From Anisus vortex (lineage: Eukaryota; Mollusca; Gastropoda; Planorbidae), in contig OX421501.1 of assembly GCA_949126835.1 (NCBI GenBank), positions 5,402,499 to 5,466,498 on the forward strand: a stretch of 64,000 bases of DNA, in the 5' to 3' direction. Positions 54,506-64,000 of this stretch are shown here, piece by piece. The notes beneath the pieces were generated by a model. It did no database searches. It saw nothing but the letters and a program-made list of their open reading frames with translations, and was not told the origin of the DNA. Position numbers and translations under genes: made by a program. The stretch's first letter is position 1, and every line of letters starts with the position of its first letter.

Positions 54506-55082
54506 CTATTACAGTAAATTCATTCCAAACTATAGTCAAATAGTTAGACCTATTATAGATCTCACAAAAAAATTTCAACCCAATATTGTAAATTGGACTG
54601 ACCAATGTGAAACATCATTTAAAATCCTAATAGATGCATTTTCTAAGGAACCAATACTAGAAACAATTCAAAAAGATGATGACATCATTCTAGCTTGTGA
54701 TGCCTCAAAGTCCGGCTTAGGGGCTTGTATTTACAAAAAGGTCATTGTGGACTCTGAAATAATTTATAAACCTGCCTATTATGTAAGTCGTGCACTGACT
54801 AAAAGTGAAAAGAATTTTAGTGTCATAGAATTAGAGGGTTTGTGTATAGTCTATGCTGTACTTAAGTTTCAATACTATTTGTTGGGTCGTCAGTTCACAA
54901 TTCTCACAGATCATAAACCGCTTGTGAATTTTAATGTCTCTAATGTCAATAACAAAAGAATAAATAAATATGCTTTACTTCTATCAGATTACAAATTTCA
55001 GATAAAAAGTATTGTAGGAAAAGATAACCATTTACCTGATGTGCTGTCTAGATTATCCATACACATCACTGATATCCAATAG
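54498..55082 (+). CDS. pol: Element 2 reverse transcriptase end and RNase H
   Basis: It opens with the conserved region following reverse transcriptase (FNYYSKFIPNYSQIV). It then carries RNase H with acidic motifs LACDASKSGLGAC, IELEGLCIVYA and LTDHKPLVNF, and the terminal GKDNHLPDVLSRL. It ends at TAG 55080-55082. The true translation would enter this frame from the preceding CDS rather than from its own ATG. No env-like frame follows. Confidence 0.88.
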   Translation: MFNYYSKFIPNYSQIVRPIIDLTKKFQPNIVNWTDQCETSFKILIDAFSKEPILETIQKDDDIILACDASKSGLGACIYKKVIVDSEIIYKPAYYVSRALTKSEKNFSVIELEGLCIVYAVLKFQYYLLGRQFTILTDHKPLVNFNVSNVNNKRINKYALLLSDYKFQIKSIVGKDNHLPDVLSRLSIHITDIQ

Positions 55083-55371
55083 TTTATCTCAGTATTACTG
55101 AAGTTGATTAGACAATACCTAAAGATAATTGTCTATGACTAATTGTCATATAAACATTAGACATTATTCTTTGTGTCATATTTCTGCCTATAAATATGTT
55201 TTTTGATTGTTTGTACATATATTAAATGAATTTTTTTTTTTCTCTATGTATTATTAAATGAATGATTATATGCATTAATTAAGATTAAGATAATTTTTTT
55301 TCATTATTGTAAACATTTTTCGTATCAAAAATAATAATAAATTATTATTTTTTCTCTGTGGTTGGGGGGTA
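55083..55371 (+). other. Element 2 3' untranslated region and polypurine tract
   Basis: An AT-rich non-coding tail of 289 bp ends in GTGGTTGGGGGGTA directly before the 3' LTR. The GGTTGGGGGG run is the likely polypurine tract for plus-strand priming. Confidence 0.65.
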
Positions 55372-55826
55372 TGCTATGAAGCCATAAAATAATATATAGG
55401 TAGTAGCTATATTAATAATTAAAAAGTCGAAATAAAACCCATTTTTGGATATTAAGAAAACCTATATCGGAAGTAGATATAGTCAAGTGACTGTCCATGC
55501 GGTCGGCAGTCTTTTCTCATAACTCACAAGGAACGCAGGCATTATTTTAGACTCAGGAAAAATAAATAAAATTGTGTATTATGTTGATACTATAAAGCTA
55601 TATTTGTTCATTGGATGTGAAGTGTCAACTGTTAATGAATTGTTATTAAATAATATGCTGCAATAAGTCGTTCATTTATTATTTACAAGTTTGGAATTTA
55701 TATTGTGGTGATGTCGTCCATTTTGATGTTCAAATCAATCAAATAATTCAGCTACTGCAACTCAAATACTCTGAGAAGACTGGTGGTAATGTTTGATAGT
55801 CCAATAATAATAATAGGACATCAACA
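55372..55826 (+). repeat. Element 2 3' LTR
   Basis: It is identical in reading to 47465-47919. Its end lies 190 bp before the gene B start codon, so it could influence gene B transcription. Confidence 0.93.
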
Positions 55827-56016
55827 CTAACTGTCCAGCTTATTTATAGTCTTTGGTATTTCATGCTCTGTTGAATTTTTTTTTAAACTATGTGGTGCAC
55901 ATTAAACAAGCATGAAAACAATGTAATATTGAAAAGAATAACGCTATAAGAAATGACCATTATTATTATTAACATTTCTATTAACATTTTGTTTTTCGTT
56001 ATCGTAAAATATTAGA
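55827..56016. repeat. Proximal 5' flank of gene B, right of Element 2
   Basis: It begins with the duplicated CTAAC and continues the gene A flank (about 3920-4100), for example TTATTTATAGTCTT, TTTCATGCT and AAGCATGAAAACAATG. Confidence 0.8.
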
Positions 56017-59000
56017 ATGTTGCTGACAAGTTACTGCAAGGATTTGGTCCAAATGTCCCGCAATATTTTGGCAGGGATAATTATCACCACTACGCTGTGT
56101 ACTATCTACTACAATTTCTACATATCAACAATTTGGGGCTTCAGTGTTACCGACAGCTTCTGGAAAAAGGATTCCCTTAAAAGGTTAGATGTATGAGTTG
56201 ATATCATTTTGATGTTGTTGTGTTGGACCTTTTAAACTCTTTGGTTGGTATACATTAGATCAGGGGTGTTGGCAAACGTTTTGTGCGTAGGGACGCAATG
56301 ACAATAATTGTAAAGCTATCAGAGCGGGGGCGAACTAAGTCTTTAGTAATATTATGAATTATTTAAATTTATAGGTTATTGAACAATGCAATTTTTTTTT
56401 ATACCTATACACATAAACATTATATTTTCCACTATGGAAACAAACCGTTACCTATTGTAAATATTGTACAATTCATTATCTGTAGATAGCTTTAATTTAG
56501 ACACAAACCGACTTCAATTATTGCTCTCTAATGAGGTGTTTCTAACTGCCTGCAATATATGACAATTTTATTTAAAAAACGAAGTTAAAAATGTTAATCC
56601 TAAAGCCCATTAGAGCCGCATAATATCAGTTGCCGGGCCGCATGCGGCCCGCAAGTCGTACTTTTCCCACCCCTGCACTAAATGACAGGCATTTGATTTT
56701 AAAGGACCAATAATCAATGCAAGAAATCCATGATTTTAGTATGTGCTTTTTTTTTCCTTGTCAATGTATATTATGTTAATTTGAACGTCAGTATCTTTGT
56801 TGAGTTTATTATTATTTATCTTTATAAGAAAACTACAGTGGAATAAGAGGCAAAGCATTAATTTTAAGTTTGTTTTTTAGTCTTTCAAAATGTATTATCA
56901 TGATAATACCAATATATTGTATATACATTCATATTGTGTTTAAGTTAGGTTTAAAACTTAAGTGTATTATTTAAAACAAGGTTTTTTGCATACATCTAAA
57001 GATAAAGTGAAAGATAAATTTTTAATAAATAAATAAATAAATAAATAAATAAATATGAGACTTATATAGCGCATATCCCGTTCCCGTTGGGAACAGTTCT
57101 ATGCGCTGCTGTAAACATAGTGCTGCCTGCTGGCGCAAATATGTTTACAGGCCCAAAACTCCTGCAGGGTGACAGGGATCCGCCGGTGGCAGGGATAGAA
57201 CCCGCGACCTGTCCGTTGGTTTTTGGTTGACAGTCCGGTGTGCTAACCGCTAGACCAGCCGGCCTCACAAATAGAGAGATAAGAGAAAGAAAGGGCTATA
57301 AAGAGAGTTTAAAAGAGAGAAAAGGACAGAGAGAAACCGATATAGAGAATAGAGATTGGACCAGACGATAGAAAGAGACAGAGCGAAAGGGATAGTAAAA
57401 TAAAGAAATAGAGAAAGATAGAGGAATATAGAGAAAGAGTAATAGAGAAAGATTGAGAAAGAAGAAAACTATGTCTTGTTAAGAAAATAAGGAAACGATA
57501 TTTCAGAGTTTAGAACAAGTTAAAAAAAAAGAATTAGCTTATTAAGTTCTGATCTTAAGGGCAGACACCACTCGGGAATAAGGAAAAAATAAACTACTGA
57601 TGTGACATTATCTTTTGTAGTATATATCTAATAGTATCTAGGTGTAAGATATGGAAAATCGGTTTAGTACCCAAAAACATTTGTCGGTTACCTTGGTTAA
57701 AATTCAAGATGGCCGCCTAACGAACATTATTATCTTAAATTCAATTCCAAAACTATGACAGATAAACACAATATTCTTCGACAGACCTAATAAACAAAAC
57801 AATATTAAAATATGCATACATGGAAATTTCATTATCTTTACAGATTGATTTGTAAGATTTCAAGGGTGATATATTTGAAGTTCAATTATTTTTTTATTAG
57901 ATTGTTGGCTTAAAAAAATAATGTTTTAAAATCTGTTACAATTAAGTCACTATTAGCAAAAAAAAATTGACCGAACAGTTAAAAAATGATATATTTCGAT
58001 TTCCCACATTGTCAATAAAATTAAATATTAGTATTTTAGAAAACTATGTTATGTCTTTATATACATCTGATAAAATTTTACTGAGAAAGGTTTGAAATTA
58101 TAAAAAGTTACAACTATTAAAAACAAAAATCTCTTCGGGGAGGGGGGGGGAGGATCATTATAAATTTATTTTTTTAAGTACTTTTTTTAAGACAGTTTAT
58201 AAATACATAATGAAATGTAAGAAAATTCAGTGTAAAAACTGAGCTTCTACACGTTTTTATGGCCACAATATTGCAAATAGTTCATATTTTTTTTTAGACC
58301 TGTTTTATCAACTAGTGATCATTTTCCAAGTCAAAATAAGTTTATTTAGAAATTTCAGAAAGCACTGAAAAGTGAGATATGTGTGGAAAAAGGTTATAGT
58401 ATAATATTGCAAATAAAAATACATATCATTGAAAACAAAACAACATATCGTTTCCGAGTGGTGTTTTCCCTTAAATAAAAATTAAAAAAAACAAAATGCT
58501 ATTTCATGTAGAAATTCCACTGCCATAGTTCCGTTTGAGAAATGGATCGTCATGACCTCCATAAACCCACCAACAGAGAGCGTCAAATTTTTGGCCCAGT
58601 TACCGGGCTGGAGGGTTGTGGTCGTGGGCGACGTCAAGAGCCCGGGCAACTGGAGGTAAGGTATCAATTTCATTAATGATGTATGACGTTATTTATTGTT
58701 TCGTTCGTGGAATTATGATTCGACAATGAACAATATTTTATTTGCCATTTAGTACATGAGTACAATAAAGGCTTAGTCAAAGACATTATAAGACAATTCA
58801 TCTAACTTATATCGGAATATTGACGTTAGGCATTACTCAGCTTATTTATTACTATACTGACTTAAATACGTTTATTTATGTCTTTACTGACTCAAATAAG
58901 CTTATTTATGACTATTGTTTTTCTTCTATTAGCCAGTCTGCAGAGCAGTCTGCTCTCTTGCAGTCAACGTCAGACACTCTGGCATTGTTATTCTGGGTTT

Positions 59001-62000
59001 TCCTTTGTTGCTTTTTTCAAACTTGCAGTTCAAGAGTTTTCGGTTCTGCACCAAGCACTCGTTAGTGGTACTCCGGGATCATGTTGCATTGAGTCAGGGC
59101 TGAGTTGTGCTGAAGCGGGGCTGGCCTTTGGTCCAATCTCCGCCTTCCACAGAGCTCTCCACATGGTTATAACACTCAGTTGTGTCATTTAGTTTTTTAG
59201 ATTCAGGGAATACTCTGTGGAATTGCCACATGTATTTCAGCATACATGCCATTGAAAATTATACACAAATGTTTTATCAAGTTTTTGCCGGCAACTTTAG
59301 AACAACGTAAAACTTTTTCTATTGTGAAATTATCCCTTTCAGCTTTCCAAACTGTGACTTCTTAAGTATCGCGAGCCAGAAATTGCTCAACTTTAAAGTC
59401 ACAAGTTCTCTCCCTTACAAGAGTTACGCCCGCAAGAATATCGGCTTTCTTTATGCAATCTCACACGGGGCCAAGTTTATCTATGAAACGGATGACGACA
59501 ATAGGTGGGTATCTTTAACATATTTTAATGATATGTGTTGTATACGTTTTAAAAAAAATCGTAGAATTGAGGATACAAATATATATCAATTGGGCATTTT
59601 AAAATTTTGACCATCAAAAATAATACGTAAGATAAGTATAGTCCAAATCTCAATATTGTTAAAAACATTAAACTGTAATATGAGGTACAGTACGCATTCG
59701 TCTGTTAAAATGAAGGTTCGATGGTTCGAAATATGGTAAAGGCAATTATTAGTTCACGTTTTTCTTATAATATTGACAAACGAATAAAGATAATATTAAC
59801 TGACCCCATTAATTCAAAGAAAAAAACATTCCATTACCCTATCTGCACTTCTTGAAACAGAAAAAGAAACATTACACTTAGTGATTCTCCCTAGAAACAG
59901 AGATAACATAAAAAATATAATACTTTTTTTTTTCAGACCTATTGACAACTTGGATGGATTTATCTACACTGAAGAAACATCAGGACTTATGTTTGGTGGC
60001 AAACATCTCTTTAACCCGTACCATCATTTCGGTCAATCCACACTGTGGCCAAGAGGTTATCCATTATCTAAAATTGGAGATGTCTCGAATAGAACGTACT
60101 GGTACATATTTAGTACTATTGATCATCATGTAAAAACAAAAAGATTAATATTTTCCGAAATCTTTAAAAACTTTTGTGCAGAATATTTTTTAGGTGCTCG
60201 TTAAGATTTGTATTTAAATAAGCAACTGATGGTACAATCTGTCTTGAAGTCTGAAATATAATGGCGATGGCTAATTTTATAGAGCTTTATGCAATATGTC
60301 TATGCTATTTTTTTTCAATATTAATTGATTTTAATTACACAAGGTTTTAATTTCATACAAATGATTTCTTGGTTGGCGTTAAGGTAGTCGTTTTATATAC
60401 ATTGTTTTAATATAATAAAGTTTATGTTGCGACGTGCAATATTGTCTAATGCTGTTTTACGGGCTCTATATTATAGAAACATGATTCTGGACAGTTTAAG
60501 ATTGATTCTTTAAGGGCAAAATTATGGGCGTTATTTTGGCGTTGGGATAAATTACTAGTTATATTTATGTTCTAAGTAAGTCTTGAATATTTAGGCATTA
60601 AGAAATACGTATACGTAAAACCATTGTAAGCTTAATCATGATACATAGCTTGGAATACAAAAAAGAATAACACATTTGAAATATTGTTAAAACCCTATTA
60701 TTAAATGAATATCTTTATGTTAACAGGTTATCCAGCCATTGGACTACGCCAACCATACAACAAGGTATTGTCAACGGAGATCCAGATGTTGACGCCATCT
60801 TTAGACTGACCAGGAAATCTGTCACAGCACCAATAAACGTGACCTTTGACCCACACGCGCCACCTGTCATCCTCCCGCAAGGTGTTTTCTGCCCTTTCAA
60901 CTCCCAAAACACTTTGTTTCACGAAAGAGCTTTCTGGGCTTTGCTTATCCCAACTGGCACCACTTTCAGAATGTGTGACATTTGGCGAGGTTACTGGGCA
61001 CAGAGACTCATGTGGGAGATTGGAGACAGACTGGCTTTCTTTCCAGCTAACGCCTATCAGAACCGAAGTCCTCATTCCTACTTAGAAGATGCCAAAGATG
61101 AAAAGGATATGTACTTCCAAACAGAATTGATAATAATTTTTCTGACCAACTGGACATGTCCATCAAGATTATCGTTCTTTGGATGTGTTCTGGAGCTGAC
61201 CACAGCAATGGTGGATCAAAAGTTTTGGAGACAAGAAGAAATTGAGTTAACTCGTCTATGGCTGGAAGATTTATTAGATCTGGGATATACCGAGCCTAGT
61301 CGAGTAAGAGAAATTGTTACGTTAAACAACAATGAAACATTTACAGTAGAACAATTTCATGAACTTCATGACGACATATATAAAGACAAATCTAGTTTGT
61401 CCAAAGTAATATTTCTACCAGCAGAACAGGAAGTGCAGTTAATAAACAAGGCAAATTTTTCTAAATCTATTTCACAGGAAGCTATAGAGAGAATTTCTAA
61501 AATATGTCCCAATATTACCAATATATATTGGGCTTTTACCAAAGCACCCTACTTAAACTTTTACAATGACATTCTAGTGATTGTTCTTTTTAATATGCTC
61601 GGGCATTACGACAATGTAATTTATCTTGACGCTTTGTACAGCAACGTTTTTCCAAACCTCATCTACTGTGGAGACGATGCCAACAACTTCCTAGAGGCAA
61701 CCAAGCCGATGGGGAAGCAGGTTAGCTTTATCGAGGCCAGCCTTGAGAAAGGAGGAGTTGCGTACCTCTGCGCTATCAAAGCAATGGAGATGAACCTTAA
61801 GGTCAAAGGTTACCTCATCCTCGGTGACGATATCATGTTCAAGCATTGGGCACTTTCAAACTCTAGCAAAGATCACTTCTGGGTAACGGAAGGCAGTACC
61901 CAATTGAACGTGACCTTGACATCAAGCTGGTGGTATTGGTGGAAATTTCCTGTAGGTAGACAGGCGTTGGTCAATACAATGAGTGATATAAAGAATTCGT

Positions 62001-62413
62001 TGGATGTCCCAGATGATATAAATACAACGGATTTTGTTTATTCCTTGACAAATTTTACTGGCAGCCCGGATATCGTTGAGCTAGCATCCAGTGATCTCTA
62101 CTACATCCCTGCAAGTAAACAAAGTGAAACGATCTGGTACATGAAAAAGTTCTACCAGAACCGTTCATTTCTGGAGATCGCTATCCCAACAGTTGTTCGT
62201 GGTCTAGAAAAAAAGTCCGACTTGGTATTGATCAAAGGTCAAAGTCTATGGAACGCAGATCGCAAAAATCCCTTCAGAATCTACTATAGCGTTCAGCACT
62301 TCTTACACCCTATGAAGATATCTGATAAACAAACTCTTCAAGGAATCTGTGATATGTTTGCAACAGACATTTTAAGTCAAAATTTTGGTTTTAAATCTTC
62401 AAATTCAACATAA
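56017..62413 (+). CDS. STELLO-type (DUF288) glycosyltransferase-like protein, gene B, five exons
   Basis: The exons are 56017-56183, 58512-58655, 59343-59504, 59937-60101 and 60727-62413. Lengths match gene A exactly, every junction is phase 2, and the product is 774 residues without internal stops. The exon 1 donor is GTTAGA, weaker than the GTAAGA of gene A. Residues about 17-35 form the signal anchor. Exon 3 ends in TDDDN. At residues 528-530 this copy has GDD, where gene A has GGN. A second GDD is at 579-581. Exon 1 differs from gene A at eight residues, exons 2-4 at only about five of 158, and the last ~250 residues at many, a mosaic pattern. Likely a Golgi or secretory type II membrane protein; the substrate is unknown. 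Element 2 occupies its promoter region, so expression may be altered. A candidate AATAAA poly(A) signal lies at 62490-62495. Confidence 0.88.
56261..56675 (+). mobile_element. Non-autonomous hAT-type element in gene B intron 1
   Basis: The ends CAGGGGTG and CACCCCTG form an 8-bp terminal inverted repeat, continuing into GGCAAAC on the left and GCGGCCCGCAAG on the right. The flanks CATTAGAT (56253-56260) and CACTAAAT (56676-56683) match at 6 of 8 positions, as for an aged 8-bp target duplication. The 415-bp length leaves no room for a transposase. Confidence 0.65.
57030..57056. repeat. (AAAT)n microsatellite
   Basis: Seven AAAT units adjoining the tail of the minus-strand SINE. This is the expected position for a SINE 3' tail, so it may be part of that element. 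Confidence 0.85.
57050..57266 (-). mobile_element. tRNA-derived SINE, minus strand
   Basis: Read on the minus strand, it has a tRNA-like head: A box TGGTCTAGCGGTTAGCAC (57239-57256) and B box GGGTTCTATCCC (57192-57203). A body with a TATATAGCGC motif and an A-rich simple-repeat tail follow. It is absent from the gene A intron. Confidence 0.8.
57270..57460. repeat. GA-rich low-complexity tract (intron 1, gene B)
   Basis: AGAGAGA/GAAAGA repeats sharing AGAGAAACCGATATAGAGAA with 6310-6330 in the gene A intron. Confidence 0.75.
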
Positions 62414-63095
62414 CGTGTTAAGTCCTATGCAATCATTGTTGAAGTTTTAGATCCATATGTCTTACATATTTATTTTTTAGCCTCCTAATAATAAATATAT
62501 TATTTTTCTGTACAATATTTATTTTATATTTTGTTATATTTTACCGACACTTCTCCCATAAATAATACCTATGTTATTCTTGGTTTAAGTCAAGTCTTGC
62601 ATTTAGATCAGTGTTTAATTATTTTTTTTATATTGGTTTTCTTTGTTGTTCAGGCAACCCATTCCATACCAATATTTCTGTTCATGCATGTATTGTATAT
62701 TGTATTGCATATCTCATTATCTTATTATATTTTGTGTTGTATTTTCTAAGTTATAATTTAATGTCTTGTGTATCATTACTACTTTACTCTTTGCCATCCT
62801 GTCCTTTAGAATTTCTAAGTTTAGTTATTTAATTATTGGTGTTTCAATCATCACTTTTTAAATATTCACTAATAATGAACCTTTCAGCTTTTTTTCCCTG
62901 GATTTGTTATACCTTTTAATGATGTGTTTAGTAAATGCATACAGAATATACATTTTCTAATAGTCTTAATTATGGTATTCTAGGTAACATTTTAACTCTA
63001 TATTCATACTTCGTAATTTTAGTTTTCCATTAAATGTTTTCCATAATTGAAATATGTCTTTGTTTCGTTTTCTTATCTATCAGCTATACGTGTGT
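62414..63095. other. Downstream of gene B
   Basis: AATAAA at 62490-62495, 77 bp after the stop, is a candidate poly(A) signal for gene B. A copy of the dispersed repeat found at 1-140 starts near 62540 (CGACACTTCTCCCATAAA...GGTTTTCTTTGTTGTTCAGG). The remainder is AT-rich with no gene seen. Confidence 0.4.
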
Positions 63096-63099
63096 GGCC

Positions 63100-63235
63100 T
63101 TTATTTTAGCCCAGCTAATGTCAGGTACCCATCAGAGCTGGGAGTCCCAGAAAAAAAAAAGTTGCCTGAATCAGGATTCGAACCCAGGCCTGCGGTACCC
63201 CAGTCGAACGCGCTGCCGCTTAGCCACAGCGCCAA
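63100..63235 (-). mobile_element. tRNA-derived SINE, minus strand
   Basis: On the minus strand the A box TGGCTAAGCGGCAGCG (63211-63226) and the B box GGGTTCGAATCC (63174-63185) are both perfect. The body shares CCAGCTCTGATGGGTACC with the SINE at 37482-37740, so the two belong to one family, though this copy ends early. Confidence 0.8.
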
Positions 63236-63730
63236 ATACATTATATATAATTCGTATTTTCTTTATTTCTTTTGCTTGTTGTAATATGTCTAAGCTGCGA
63301 CGTACAACACGCCCTACAATGCAATCCCGGCCTAAGCTCGTGTATACCCTCCATCACATGCACTGTATTATGCAGGAAGAAGAACAAGACCCCCCCCCCC
63401 CTCCCAACCTCGAAGCTAGGCGTTGGTGTGGTTTTTGGTAACTAACTAAATGACACACAAATTATACTCTACAACATGAAAGAGAACACTGAACACAAAT
63501 GGTTCTAATCTACCTTTGACAACTTCTCAAGTTGTTTTGTGAATGTCTTTCTATTTACTTATCTTTATATTTATTTATATCGTAATACACACACATATCT
63601 TTATATTATATATACTTTATACATATATATCTACTCCATGGCCCGGATGAGAAAGAAGTCATGTTGGGCGTGACGTTAGCATCCACTTCGCCTTCAAGTC
63701 TTGTTACTACTACAGAAATGCAAACACATG

Positions 63731-63770
<40 letters not shown>

Positions 63771-64000
63771 CTTTCTGTCCTACTTTTCTGTGCGTCTGTA
63801 TTTATTTACAAGAATCTATCCTTTTAGTTAATTCTAGTATAAAGTATTTCTGTTGATACATCCCAATTGCCAATGTTGTTAGAAACGTGTTTTTTTTCTA
63901 AATATTTGAAGACTATTTGTCTATCAATCTCACTTGTATTGGGCAAATCTTTTAATCAATCTCACTTCTGTACCCATGGGTCTCAAAGTTGCCACCGATA
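63236..64000. other. Gene-free stretch to window end
   Basis: No coding region is recognised. A C run lies at 63391-63401. Confidence 0.4.
63733..63767. repeat. (TA)n microsatellite
   Basis: About 17 TA dinucleotides, directly readable. Confidence 0.9.

Larger units (their letters stand above)
47465..55826 (+). mobile_element. Element 2: full-length Ty3-type (Gmr1-like) retrotransposon
   Basis: This 8362-bp element has 455-bp LTRs at 47465-47919 and 55372-55826 that read identical, and a 5-bp duplication CTAAC at 47460-47464 and 55827-55831. The order is Gag, CCHC knuckle, protease, a second capsid-like segment, integrase, reverse transcriptase and RNase H. The coding region is broken by one stop codon in integrase and one frameshift after reverse transcriptase. 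Identical LTRs indicate a recent insertion. It splits the 5' flank of gene B, whose two sides match a continuous gene A flank. Confidence 0.95.
56184..58511 (+). other. Intron 1 of gene B, with hAT element and SINE
   Basis: This 2.3-kb intron contains a complete short hAT-type element (56261-56675), a tRNA-derived SINE (57050-57266), the GA-rich tract shared with gene A (57270-57460), and AT-rich DNA. Part of the sequence around 57550-58470 is not found in the gene A intron. A G run lies near 58139-58151. Confidence 0.65.

Noticed and set aside
1..64000. CRISPR array or other prokaryotic feature
   Set aside because: No regularly spaced identical repeats with unique spacers occur; all tandem repeats are contiguous minisatellites or diverged satellites in a eukaryotic context.

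Overview
This is a eukaryotic, AT-rich window dominated by transposable elements. The mixture of intron-containing animal genes, tRNA-derived SINEs, hAT and Helitron ends, non-LTR fragments and Ty3-type LTR elements suggests an invertebrate, most likely a mollusc (a gastropod would fit). That assignment is an inference and could not be tested here.

Two host genes are recognisable. Gene A (exons between 4101 and 10447) and gene B (exons between 56017 and 62413) are same-strand paralogues of the DUF288/STELLO glycosyltransferase family. Each has five exons of identical length (167, 144, 162, 165 and 1687 nt), four phase-2 introns and an intact 774-residue protein with one N-terminal signal anchor. 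Homology extends into the 5' flanks and introns, so this is a segmental duplication whose copies now lie about 46 kb apart.

The space between them is filled with repeats. From 20388 to 36439 lies a tandem LTR-internal-LTR-internal-LTR array of one Ty3-type element (Element 1: LTR 1330 bp, internal about 6.03 kb), flanked as a whole by one 4-bp target duplication. Its middle LTR is a hybrid of the two outer LTRs, as expected from unequal crossing-over. A second, unrelated element (Element 2, 47465-55826, identical 455-bp LTRs, target duplication CTAAC) sits in the 5' flank of gene B, between a TATA-like site and exon 1. Both elements carry integrase before reverse transcriptase, the Gmr1-like order, and both have SCAN-like capsid segments. 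Both are broken by stop codons or frameshifts.

The remainder holds two solo LTRs of a third family (5027-5741, 43586-44310), a LINE fragment with an abutting SINE tail (1780-2880), another LINE 3' end (13370-13545), several tRNA-derived SINEs, a Helitron-like 3' end (17829-17856), hAT-type elements, a family of hairpin-rich repeats around GGCAAT...ATTGCC, a degenerate tandem array (42460-43560), minisatellites and microsatellites. No intact tRNA, rRNA, CRISPR array or prokaryotic feature was found.
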